Notes: generated by a model not told the origin, from the letters alone. DNA of 5,678 bases from Methanobrevibacter sp. (GCA_031261945.1 JAISIQ010000170.1:1-5678); one strand, 5' to 3'. Shown: positions 1 to 5,617, numbered from the stretch's first letter. Numbers and translations are program-made.

Positions 1-186
1 ATTATTTCTAATTTTTATTCTTGTTATTATGTTTGTAATTATACTTATTGTAAATATTATTGTAATTTTAATTGTTTTAATTATATATTAATTATAATAA
101 TACAAATTGATAATATTAAATTAATAATACTAAATAATTTAAAATTAATAGTAAAATAATTATAATTAGAACTATAAATTAAACAT
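1..186. other. AT-rich spacer upstream of the COG1323 gene
   Basis: This stretch is almost pure A and T. I see no open frame with recognisable protein sequence on either strand and no RNA gene. The first 80 bases are T-rich on the plus strand, which would fit the 3' end or terminator zone of a plus-strand gene lying before the window, but that gene is not visible. The right end probably holds the promoter of the gene starting at 187. Confidence 0.5.
159..167 (+). promoter_or_regulatory. Candidate TATA box for the COG1323-FKBP operon
   Basis: The sequence ATTATAATT is centred about 24 bases before the ATG at 187. Archaeal TATA boxes usually sit 24 to 28 bases before the transcription start, so this box would place the start at or within a few bases of the ATG. 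There is no purine-rich Shine-Dalgarno site before the ATG, which agrees with a leaderless or nearly leaderless mRNA. The background is so AT-rich that chance TATA-like sequences are common, so support is weak. Confidence 0.3.
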
Positions 187-1359
187 ATGGTTGAAGATGA
201 ATTAGTTCCATCAGAAGATTTTGTAAAAGAAATCATAAAGAGAGATAGAAAAATCTTTTATAAAGATTTAGAATCTTCAAAAAAGATTTATGCGCCATTA
301 GAAATGGAATCTATTTCTCATGTAAAAAAATCTGATGTTTCTAAAGTTAAACCTCTAATAGCTGACTTTACAGAATACAATCCTTTACACATTGGTCATC
401 ATCATTGTATGAAAATAGCTAAATCCAAAATAAAGGATGGAATATTTGTAGCTATTGTACCTGGACTATTTGAGCGAAGTGGAAGGGGAGTTCCTTATAT
501 AATGACTCGTCAAGCAAGAGCTCAAGCAGCTATTGATGTTGGAGCAGATATTGTAGTTGAAGGACCTCCAATGGGAATTATGGGTTCTGGTCAATACTCT
601 CTTTGTTTAGCTAAAATGTTTAAAGCCCTCGTCACTGATTTTATTCCCCGAGGTTATCGTCCATTTGATGGATACAACAAAATATTGGATAGAATAGCTA
701 TTGGTCACACAGTGGTTCCTAAACCTTATAAAATAGTTGATATTGATACTGGTGAAATATTACTTGAAGGAAAGCTTGAAGAAGATAATTATGTTATAGT
801 TTCTCTTTCTAAATCTTTAAATAAAGTAGGATTTAATTTTAAAGATAAATTTATCTTTGTAAAACGCATCACTGGTGTAAGTGGAACTTTAATAAGAAAA
901 TCTGCTTCTTCTGGAAATTTTAATGAGGTTAAAAATATGTTGCCTCATGAAACAATAGCTATTTTAGAAAATGAAATAGCTAATAAGAGAGCTCCTCTTC
1001 ATAATTCTAGATATGGTGAATCTATCATTGATTCTGCTAATAAGTTATCTTATGAAGAATTAATTAATCTTAATCTTATTGATGAAAAAACTGCAAAAAA
1101 TTTGATTGAATTTCGTGAAAATAAGCTATTTGAATCTCTTGAAGAAATTCAAAATTCTATATCTCAAGGGTTCTCAACTCATTTCAACCAAAGGGTTTTA
1201 AGTATATTAGAAGCAAAAGTAAATAAAGATATAATATCAAATTATATTGATAATTATCCAAATATTATACGTGTCTTAAATTATAAAAATGAAGACACAT
1301 TAGAAGAGTTTAAAAATAAACTTAATGATTACAATAGGAGAATTGAATTATGGCAATAA
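187..1359 (+). CDS. TmcAL-like HIGH nucleotidyltransferase family protein (COG1323)
   Basis: This 390-residue cytosolic protein belongs to the HIGH-motif nucleotidyltransferases related to bacterial TmcAL, the tRNA(Met) cytidine acetate ligase that uses ATP and acetate to form N4-acetylcytidine at the wobble base. The core starts near residue 56. It shows EYNPLHIGH (63-71) with the ATP-binding HxGH at 68-71, then RSGRGVP (98-103 region) and [10 protein letters not shown] (119-128), which match the order of family motifs. The [11 protein letters not shown] segment (228-238) is the second nucleotide-binding signature. About 55 N-terminal residues precede the core and are absent from bacterial TmcAL. 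Residues 284-320 resemble a helix-hairpin-helix nucleic-acid-binding unit. The ATG at 187 is the first possible start, because an in-frame TAA lies at 175-177; no Shine-Dalgarno site is seen. The gene overlaps the FKBP gene by 10 bases, so the two are surely co-transcribed. Family membership is secure; the reaction in archaea is inferred and may differ. Confidence 0.85.
   Translation: MVEDELVPSEDFVKEIIKRDRKIFYKDLESSKKIYAPLEMESISHVKKSDVSKVKPLIADFTEYNPLHIGHHHCMKIAKSKIKDGIFVAIVPGLFERSGRGVPYIMTRQARAQAAIDVGADIVVEGPPMGIMGSGQYSLCLAKMFKALVTDFIPRGYRPFDGYNKILDRIAIGHTVVPKPYKIVDIDTGEILLEGKLEEDNYVIVSLSKSLNKVGFNFKDKFIFVKRITGVSGTLIRKSASSGNFNEVKNMLPHETIAILENEIANKRAPLHNSRYGESIIDSANKLSYEELINLNLIDEKTAKNLIEFRENKLFESLEEIQNSISQGFSTHFNQRVLSILEAKVNKDIISNYIDNYPNIIRVLNYKNEDTLEEFKNKLNDYNRRIELWQ
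1335..1340 (+). promoter_or_regulatory. Ribosome binding site of the FKBP gene inside the upstream gene
   Basis: TAGGAG lies inside the last codons of the upstream gene, nine bases before the ATG at 1350. It supports that ATG as the start and suggests translation of the two overlapping genes is coupled. Confidence 0.6.
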
Positions 1360-2111
1360 AAAACGGCGATTTTGTTAGATTAGAATTTACAGGAAAAATC
1401 AAAGAAACTGGAGATATTTTTGATACTACTTCTGAAGAAGTAGCTAAAGAAGCAGGTATTCTTGCAGAAGAAAAAGATTATGGTCCAATTCCAATTGTTG
1501 TTGGAGGAAAACATCTTTTAGGTGCTATTGATGAGGCTATCATTGGTCTTGATAAAGGAGATACTAAAAAAATAGAAGTAGATCCTGAAAACGGTTTTGG
1601 AGAAAGAGATAAAAACTTAATCCAATTAATTCCAATGAAAGAGTTTAAAAAACAAGGTATGAATCCTTATGTTGGGATGGAACTAAGTTCTGAAGGCCAC
1701 AAAGGAAGAGTTTTAACTATCAACGGTGGAAGAGTAAAAGTAGATTTCAACCATGATTTAGCAGGTAAAAACTTAGAATATGATGTTGTAATAGCTGATA
1801 TCATTGAAGATGATGAAGAAAAAGTTAAAAGTATGATTCAACTTCATTATGCATATCCAAATATGGACTTAGATAAAACAGAAATCAAAATCGATGGTAA
1901 CAAAGTCAGTATAAAATTAGATGAAATCACAAGATTTGATCAAAAATCATATATGGATGTTACTTTTGCTAGATTTAGAATAGCTAAAGATATATGGGAT
2001 AATATGGACTTTGAAAAAGTTGATTTTGTTGATGAATTTGAAAAGAAAGTTGATGATGAAGCTGAAGAATCATCAACTGATGAAAATAAAGAAAAAGAAT
2101 CTGAAGAATAG
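1350..2111 (+). CDS. FKBP-type peptidyl-prolyl cis-trans isomerase, archaeal long (SlyD/FKBP26-like) form
   Basis: This 253-residue protein is a cytosolic prolyl isomerase and folding chaperone. The FKBP fold is split: residues 1-83 carry VRLEFTGKI (9-17), IFDTT (23-27), the [10 protein letters not shown] pocket segment (51-60) and [22 protein letters not shown] (66-87 region); the strand returns at [11 protein letters not shown] (141-151). Between them, about 84-138, is the insert-in-flap chaperone domain with the family signature DFNHDLAGK (132-140). Residues 156-230 form an extra C-terminal domain typical of long archaeal FKBPs, and 230-253 is a disordered, Glu/Asp-rich tail. No signal peptide, membrane segment or SlyD-type histidine metal tail is present. 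The usual active-site Tyr of the first strand appears as Phe13, and the common NHPLAG reads NHDLAG; both are mild variants. It is the second gene of an operon with the COG1323 protein and is followed by T-rich terminator sequence. Confidence 0.93.
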   Translation: MAIKNGDFVRLEFTGKIKETGDIFDTTSEEVAKEAGILAEEKDYGPIPIVVGGKHLLGAIDEAIIGLDKGDTKKIEVDPENGFGERDKNLIQLIPMKEFKKQGMNPYVGMELSSEGHKGRVLTINGGRVKVDFNHDLAGKNLEYDVVIADIIEDDEEKVKSMIQLHYAYPNMDLDKTEIKIDGNKVSIKLDEITRFDQKSYMDVTFARFRIAKDIWDNMDFEKVDFVDEFEKKVDDEAEESSTDENKEKESEE

Positions 2112-2117
2112 ATTATA

Positions 2118-2139
2118 AAATATTAAATTTTTAATATTT
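2118..2139. terminator. AT-only inverted repeat just after the FKBP stop codon
   Basis: AAATATTAAA (2118-2127) and TTTAATATTT (2130-2139) are perfect reverse complements separated by two bases. The repeat starts six bases after the stop codon and stands directly before the T-tracts. In archaea, termination mainly needs the T-run, so the hairpin may be only an accessory or a product of base composition. Confidence 0.35.
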
Positions 2140-2144
2140 ATTCA

Positions 2145-2197
2145 TTTTTTATCTATTTTTTCTTTTTTTCTTTTATTAATTTAATTCTATTTTTTTA
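2145..2197 (+). terminator. T-rich transcription terminator of the COG1323-FKBP operon
   Basis: The plus strand shows repeated T-runs: six Ts at 2145-2150, a run of Ts near 2156-2161, seven Ts at 2163-2169, four at 2171-2174 and a further long run near 2191-2197. Clustered T-runs soon after the stop codon are the known archaeal termination signal. The position between convergent genes agrees with this role. Confidence 0.65.
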
Positions 2198-2230
2198 TAT
2201 TAAGTAAAAATTTCTACTTGATTTGGTTTT

Positions 2231-2308
2231 AGTTTTGATAAAACTTTTTGATAAAACTTTTGTTCACGAAGTGAACTTAGGGAACGAAGTTCCCGTTTTT
2301 AAAAGTTT
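2231..2308. repeat. Cluster of triloop hairpins in the convergent spacer
   Basis: Four inverted repeats follow one another, each with a three-base loop. They are AGTTTT-GAT-AAAACT (2231-2245), TTTT-GAT-AAAA (2246-2256), GTTCAC-GAA-GTGAAC (2262-2276) and GGGAAC-GAA-GTTCCC (2280-2294). The first two also form a 13-base tandem repeat of TTTTGATAAAACT (2233-2258). In an alternative fold, AAACTTTT (2254-2261) pairs with AAAAGTTT (2301-2308) and closes a stem around the two GAA hairpins. The GC-containing stems stand out in an otherwise AT-only spacer. It may be a dispersed intergenic repeat, a barrier or terminator between converging transcripts, or a small structured RNA. The structure is directly visible; the role is not. 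Confidence 0.75.
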
Positions 2309-2319
2309 GTTTATATTTT

Positions 2320-3114
2320 TTAATTAAATATATTATTTATTAACTCTCCAGGATTAGTGAATAATGCACCTAAAGCATCAAAAAAGTTAATATAATCTCC
2401 ACGCAATGTTAATAAAAATGTTACATAAGCTATTACAAATAGAATCAATATAACTAAAATAGCTATAAGGAGAATTTCTATTCTTGAAAGAGGGTTTTTT
2501 TCATTTGTTTCTTTATAATGAATTTTTCGATGTAAGGAATGAGGAACATATTTCTCTTTATTTTCATAAGAATTAACATTAGAATTATTAGGATTATCTT
2601 TTCTTAAGTTGTTTAAAATAGGAACAACCTTTTGTTTTTTTTCATTTATGTCTTCTTCTTTGGGAACATAAGGTTCTTTAGTTAATGGTCCATTTTCTGC
2701 TTCATCTATAGATAATTGTTCGGATAATGATAATTCCTTTTCTTTTTGTAAATTATCAATATTTTCTTCACTTGTTCCATCTTCAACTGGTTTTTCTTCA
2801 TCAAAATAGAGATCATCTAAATATTTTTCATATTTTTCTTCAATAGCTGGATCAAAAGTGTCTGTAGAATGTGTATCTTCATATAATCTATCATCACTAT
2901 AAATATCATCAGGACCTTCATTAATATCAGATGTTTTTGCATCGGCAACTTTATTAGTAGCTATTTTAGCAAGATCTGAACCTATTAATTCTGCTATACA
3001 ATTTTCACAGTAAGTTTTTCCAGCAATAGCTACTTCACACTCTTCACAAAGTGTTTTTCCACAAAGTTGGCATTGTGACACAGCTTCTCTTTCAAAATGA
3101 TTCTGACACTTCAT
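2320..3114 (-). CDS. B-box zinc-finger protein with acidic linker and one C-terminal membrane segment
   Basis: This 264-residue protein has three parts. Residues 1-39 form a B-box-like zinc finger with ligand pattern C3-x2-H6, C15-x2-C18, C23-x2-C26, C36-x2-C39, enough for two zinc ions in a cross-brace. Residues about 50-205 are a low-complexity acidic, probably disordered linker rich in Glu, Asp, Asn and Lys. Residues about 213-237 are a strongly hydrophobic helix, followed by a 27-residue tail ending in Asn. Basic residues just before the helix suggest the zinc finger and linker face the cytoplasm. A GTG at 3121-3123 could extend the frame by three codons, but it lies inside the GGAGTG ribosome binding site, so the ATG at 3112-3114 is chosen. 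The gene lies downstream of serS on the same strand, 143 bases away, and has its own TATA box. Similar N-terminal fingers on membrane proteins occur in bacteria and archaea with no established role; protein-protein contact at the membrane is only a guess. Confidence 0.8.
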   Translation of the reverse strand: MKCQNHFEREAVSQCQLCGKTLCEECEVAIAGKTYCENCIAELIGSDLAKIATNKVADAKTSDINEGPDDIYSDDRLYEDTHSTDTFDPAIEEKYEKYLDDLYFDEEKPVEDGTSEENIDNLQKEKELSLSEQLSIDEAENGPLTKEPYVPKEEDINEKKQKVVPILNNLRKDNPNNSNVNSYENKEKYVPHSLHRKIHYKETNEKNPLSRIEILLIAILVILILFVIAYVTFLLTLRGDYINFFDALGALFTNPGELINNIFN

Positions 3115-3120
3115 AAATTT

Positions 3121-3126
3121 CACTCC
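3121..3126 (-). promoter_or_regulatory. Ribosome binding site deciding the zinc-finger gene start
   Basis: Read on the minus strand, this is GGAGTG followed by AAATTT and ATG, eight bases from the end of GGAG to the ATG at 3114. It matches the archaeal 16S 3' end well. The alternative GTG start overlaps this site and would have no site of its own. Confidence 0.75.
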
Positions 3127-3150
3127 ATAAATAAAATATTTGATGATTGA

Positions 3151-3159
3151 TTATATAAA
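3151..3159 (-). promoter_or_regulatory. TATA box with BRE-like flank for the zinc-finger gene
   Basis: The minus strand reads AAGAAATTTATATAATC, a good match to the methanogen BRE plus TATA pattern with a purine-rich AAGAAA directly upstream of TTTATATAA. Its centre at about 3155 puts the transcription start near 3128-3130, giving a leader of about 15 bases that just contains the GGAG site. The gene can thus be transcribed apart from serS, though read-through from serS is also possible because no T-run follows serS. Confidence 0.55.
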
Positions 3160-3231
3160 TTTCTTATAATTCTTATTAGTTCTAATGCTTCTATTATATT
3201 CTTGTTAAAGTTCTTATTTATATTTAATGGT

Positions 3232-3252
3232 ATTAGCTATTAGATTAGCTAT
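3232..3252. repeat. Two tandem copies of ATTAGCTATTAG just past the serS stop
   Basis: ATTAGCTATTAG occurs at 3232-3243 and again, lacking its last base, at 3244-3254 as ATTAGCTATTA. It is the only intergenic place where the abundant TAGCTA palindrome occurs, and there it is doubled. No function is apparent. Confidence 0.55.
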
Positions 3253-3257
3253 TAATA

Positions 3258-4856
3258 TTATGGCCAAGTCACCATTTTTGGAACTTTAATATCCTTGTAT
3301 TTTTCTTGAATAAGTTTTGGCCAATTTTCACTCTCAAAACCTTTTTGAGCTAAAAATCCAAATAACCATCTTGTTAAGCCGAAACCAGTACATCCTGTCC
3401 AAAGTTTATTATTTCTAACTTCTTTAATAGAAAATCCTTCAACAAAATGAGTTCCATGAACATTTGCAGAAACAACAGCTACTCCTTTATCTCTTCCAGG
3501 AACTTTTAATCTCATTTCATATTTAGGAGTATCTGGAAACTCAATTCCTCGATTTTCTACTTTTCTACCTTCAAGATAAAATGGATCATCTCCAATTTCA
3601 GTATACCACTCAAGTTCTAATTCTGTAGCTAAATTATGAGATAATTCTAGAGTATCATCTCTTATTTTATTAGTTTGATCAGGACTTCCTATCCAAACGG
3701 TTTCAATCCTTTGGAATTCATGGACTCTATCAATTCCTTTTGCTCCACCAGATTCCCACCTATAAGTCCAGCCGCTTTTATCATATAACTTCATAGGAAG
3801 ATCTTTTTCATCTAAAACTTCATGAGATAGGAACTCATAGAATGGTTCACATTGTGCAGCAGATAAAACATAAGCTGGATCTTTTAATCCTTCTTTTAGC
3901 AAATCCATAGGAATTTCACGATTAATAGCTAATTCTTGTTTAAATTTATTAAATACTTCAGGATCTCTTTTTGGAGCGCTTGCATAATACATTCCTTCTG
4001 GAAGGCCGTCTAAATATCTCATTTTATCCATTACATCTAATGGAATTAATTTTGGAAAGAGGCATTCATCAAATTCTAACTTATCTATTATTTTTTCAAT
4101 CAGAATGCTTTCAAATGCTCTTTGAAGAGCTGTCATTTGAGGTCCATAGAACCATTGCCCTCTTCCAGGGAATTTTTTAATCCAACCAAGTTCAATAGCT
4201 TTTTCAGTCACATCTCCTTCAAAATAGCTATTAAATTCGGGACTTTTAGCTATTATTTCTCCAGGAGTGGATTTTGTAACAGTAAAAGTCAAGTCTTGTT
4301 TTTCATTTAATGGAGTGTCTTTTATATCGCCTTCTTCTTTTTCTGCATTTTCTAAATTTTCTTCATTTTTTGTAGCTATGTGTTTTATTACTCTATTTAC
4401 AGATTGTTTTTTAATCTCAGATTCGGATATGTCATCAATAGTTATTACTACTTTGTCATTTCCTATTTTCATGTCACTAATTTGATGTAAGCTTTTAGCT
4501 GCACTAAGGTCAATATCATATTCTCCTTCACCTGTTGGAATAGTTACTTCATAGTTATTTATATATACATTTCTAACTCCTAAATGATATTTTTTCCCTA
4601 ATAGCTGCCCTAATGGTTTTTTTAATCTGAGTAATCCATCGTGGGATCTAACTTTATGCCCGGATTCTATTTTAAGATGTAAAACATCTTCTTTTATGTC
4701 CCATTCTGTTATTTTTGCCCCCAAATCTTCTTTCCCTTCTTTAACTCCTCTAAGTAGTATTTCATCATTAGCTTCTTTAATGAACTTGGCTATGTCTTCT
4801 TTGGCTTCTTCAGCATTTTTGCTAAATGTAATTGTCCCGTTAAGTAGAAATTTCAT
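3258..4856 (-). CDS. serS: Serine--tRNA ligase, methanogen type (type-2 SerS)
   Basis: This 532-residue cytosolic class II synthetase attaches serine to tRNA-Ser and to tRNA-Sec where present. It is the atypical, zinc-dependent form of methanogens. Residues 1-150 form the family-specific N-terminal tRNA-binding domain. A charged linker lies at about 155-195, and the catalytic core follows from about 200. Motif 2 is YRWESGGAKGIDRVHEFQRIE (365-385 region), and motif 3 is TGFGLTRW (490-497). Cys336 in AAQCEP, Glu385 in QRIE and Cys489 in TGCTG fit the three zinc ligands known from Methanosarcina barkeri SerRS (as I recall, C306, E355, C461): the 49-residue spacing of the first two is identical. 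The frame could start at an ATG at 4866-4868, but that codon lies in the GGGTGA ribosome binding site, so the ATG at 4854-4856 is chosen; this gives MKFLLNG at the N terminus. The protein is about 20-30 residues longer than relatives I remember, probably in the linker. Confidence 0.96.
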   Translation of the reverse strand: MKFLLNGTITFSKNAEEAKEDIAKFIKEANDEILLRGVKEGKEDLGAKITEWDIKEDVLHLKIESGHKVRSHDGLLRLKKPLGQLLGKKYHLGVRNVYINNYEVTIPTGEGEYDIDLSAAKSLHQISDMKIGNDKVVITIDDISESEIKKQSVNRVIKHIATKNEENLENAEKEEGDIKDTPLNEKQDLTFTVTKSTPGEIIAKSPEFNSYFEGDVTEKAIELGWIKKFPGRGQWFYGPQMTALQRAFESILIEKIIDKLEFDECLFPKLIPLDVMDKMRYLDGLPEGMYYASAPKRDPEVFNKFKQELAINREIPMDLLKEGLKDPAYVLSAAQCEPFYEFLSHEVLDEKDLPMKLYDKSGWTYRWESGGAKGIDRVHEFQRIETVWIGSPDQTNKIRDDTLELSHNLATELELEWYTEIGDDPFYLEGRKVENRGIEFPDTPKYEMRLKVPGRDKGVAVVSANVHGTHFVEGFSIKEVRNNKLWTGCTGFGLTRWLFGFLAQKGFESENWPKLIQEKYKDIKVPKMVTWP

Positions 4857-4860
4857 AATT

Positions 4861-4866
4861 TCACCC
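4861..4866 (-). promoter_or_regulatory. Ribosome binding site deciding the serS start
   Basis: The minus strand reads GGGTGA, then AATT, then the ATG at 4856. GGTGA matches the 16S 3' end at a normal distance. The earlier ATG at 4868 overlaps this site and would lack one of its own. Confidence 0.65.
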
Positions 4867-4906
4867 ATATTTCGTTATTATCCTATTTTTATTAAGATTT
4901 ATTAAT

Positions 4907-4915
4907 ATTTTATAA
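4907..4915 (-). promoter_or_regulatory. Candidate TATA box for serS
   Basis: The minus strand reads TTATAAAAT, centred near 4911. It would start transcription near 4884 and give a leader of about 28 bases that contains the GGGTGA site. The surroundings are AT-only, so other TATA-like positions exist and the assignment is tentative. Confidence 0.35.
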
Positions 4916-5006
4916 TTTGTATTTATGTTATTCTTTATTATTTTCTTTATTATTATGATTTTAATTATAATTTTAATAGTATTTTTTATTATTATAATTA
5001 ATATAA

Positions 5007-5034
5007 TTTTTAATATAATATTTTTAATATAATT
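5007..5034. repeat. Tandem repeat, 14-base unit, two copies
   Basis: TTTTTAATATAATA at 5007-5020 is followed directly by TTTTTAATATAATT at 5021-5034, 13 of 14 bases identical. Confidence 0.7.
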
Positions 5035-5036
5035 AA

Positions 5037-5092
5037 TTTATAGTAAATTCTATAGTAAGTAAAATTTATAGTAAAATCTATAGCAATAATAA
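5037..5092. repeat. Tandem repeat, 28-base unit, two copies, built on TATAGTAA
   Basis: Units at 5037-5064 and 5065-5092 agree at about 23 of 28 positions. Each holds two TATAG(T/C)AA words, starting at 5039, 5051, 5067 and 5079, so the word spacing is 12, 16 and 12 bases. The last copy carries C in place of T. Confidence 0.7.
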
Positions 5093-5110
5093 TCATTTTA
5101 ATTAATAATA

Positions 5111-5144
5111 AAATTATTAGTAGAAATAAATTATTAGTAGAAAT
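5111..5144. repeat. Perfect tandem duplication of a 17-base unit
   Basis: AAATTATTAGTAGAAAT occurs at 5111-5127 and again without any gap or mismatch at 5128-5144. Perfect identity suggests a recent duplication, probably by replication slippage. Confidence 0.85.
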
Positions 5145-5199
5145 CAACAGTAAAAATAATATTAATTGTTAAGTTGATAAAATAAAGTACTAATATTAG

Positions 5200-5268
5200 T
5201 GTATTAATATCATTAATGTTATATTATTAATGTATTAATATCAATATTTAGCAATATCAATATTTAGT
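5200..5268. repeat. Spaced and tandem repeats TGTATTAATATCA and AATATCAATATTTAG
   Basis: TGTATTAATATCA occurs at 5200-5212 and 5231-5243, 31 bases apart. The second copy runs into a 16-base tandem repeat, AATATCAATATTTAGC at 5237-5252 and AATATCAATATTTAGT at 5253-5268, with one mismatch. Confidence 0.75.
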
Positions 5269-5329
5269 ATTTTAGTAATTATTATTATTTGATATTATTT
5301 TTATAATATTTCTATTTTATACTATTATT

Positions 5330-5347
5330 ATAATATTATAATATTAT
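5330..5347. repeat. 18-base AT palindrome downstream of pcc1
   Basis: ATAATATTATAATATTAT is its own reverse complement. It lies about 30 bases past the pcc1 stop codon. In sequence this AT-rich it may be chance, and no T-run follows it on the minus strand. Confidence 0.4.
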
Positions 5348-5374
5348 TTGACTTATATTATTGTTTGATTTATA

Positions 5375-5617
5375 TTATTGATGTTTAGCTATTGGTGCCG
5401 ATTTTAAAACATTTTCAACTAATATTTCTGAAGATATTAAATCATCTGCAGTAGCTAAGAATGTCGATAATGATTCAGAGCTTAAGCTATAGTTTAAAAT
5501 ATTTTCTTTTATTTCAGATTCAATATATCCTTTATTTTCAACTTCTAAAGATTGAAAAGATATATTAGCATCTTCTGAGTTTCTATACTCAATTTGAATT
5601 TCAGCATCAATTTTCAT
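5375..5617 (-). CDS. pcc1: KEOPS complex subunit Pcc1
   Basis: This 80-residue cytosolic protein looks like Pcc1, the small dimer-forming subunit of the KEOPS complex, which with Kae1, Bud32 and Cgi121 makes N6-threonylcarbamoyladenosine at position 37 of ANN-decoding tRNAs. The pattern fits the family's usual length and fold: a first strand MKIDAEIQIEY (1-11), a helix covering NSEDANISFQSLEVEN (13-28), two strands across YIESEIKENILNYSLSS (31-47), and a second helix with SLSTFLATADDLISSEILVENVL (49-71 region). The frame can be extended by three codons to a TTG at 5624-5626, but the ATG at 5615-5617 is preferred because archaeal homologues start with MK-plus-hydrophobic strand, and a weak TGAT site precedes it. 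The gene lies 518 bases upstream of serS on the same strand. In many archaea pcc1 follows rpl37ae and rpoP; if so here, they would lie beyond the right end. The C-terminal KSAPIAKHQ is not conserved that I know of. Confidence 0.8.
   Translation of the reverse strand: MKIDAEIQIEYRNSEDANISFQSLEVENKGYIESEIKENILNYSLSSESLSTFLATADDLISSEILVENVLKSAPIAKHQ

Larger units (their letters stand above)
4869..5374. other. Gene-less AT-only spacer between pcc1 and serS
   Basis: About 500 bases separate the end of pcc1 from the start region of serS. I find no credible open frame, no tRNA-like or rRNA-like fold and no GC-rich structured segment. Besides the probable serS promoter at its left end, it holds a chain of short tandem duplications (5007-5268, listed separately), ATT-rich low-complexity sequence and an 18-base AT palindrome at 5330-5347. 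No run of Ts on the minus strand marks a clear terminator for pcc1. Confidence 0.7.

Noticed and set aside
2231..2308. tRNA or other classic structured RNA from the clustered hairpins
   Set aside because: The stems are 4-6 bp with three-base loops, there is no T-loop, anticodon loop or CCA-compatible acceptor, and the size and layout do not match a tRNA.
3115..3123. GTG start adding three codons to the zinc-finger gene
   Set aside because: The GTG lies within GGAGTG, the likely ribosome binding site for the ATG at 3114.
3971..4905. Several plus-strand open frames of 62-72 codons opposite serS
   Set aside because: They lie wholly or mainly antisense to the well-supported serS, have no recognisable motifs, are rich in Ser/Phe as expected from the complement of Lys/Glu-rich coding, and lack ribosome binding sites.
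5007..5268. CRISPR-like array
   Set aside because: The repeats are directly adjacent, of differing unit length and two copies each, with no regular spacers and no cas genes.
4869..5374. Replication origin in the AT-rich spacer
   Set aside because: No GC-rich origin-recognition-box-like inverted repeats and no cdc6/orc1 gene are present; AT richness alone is normal for this genome's spacers.
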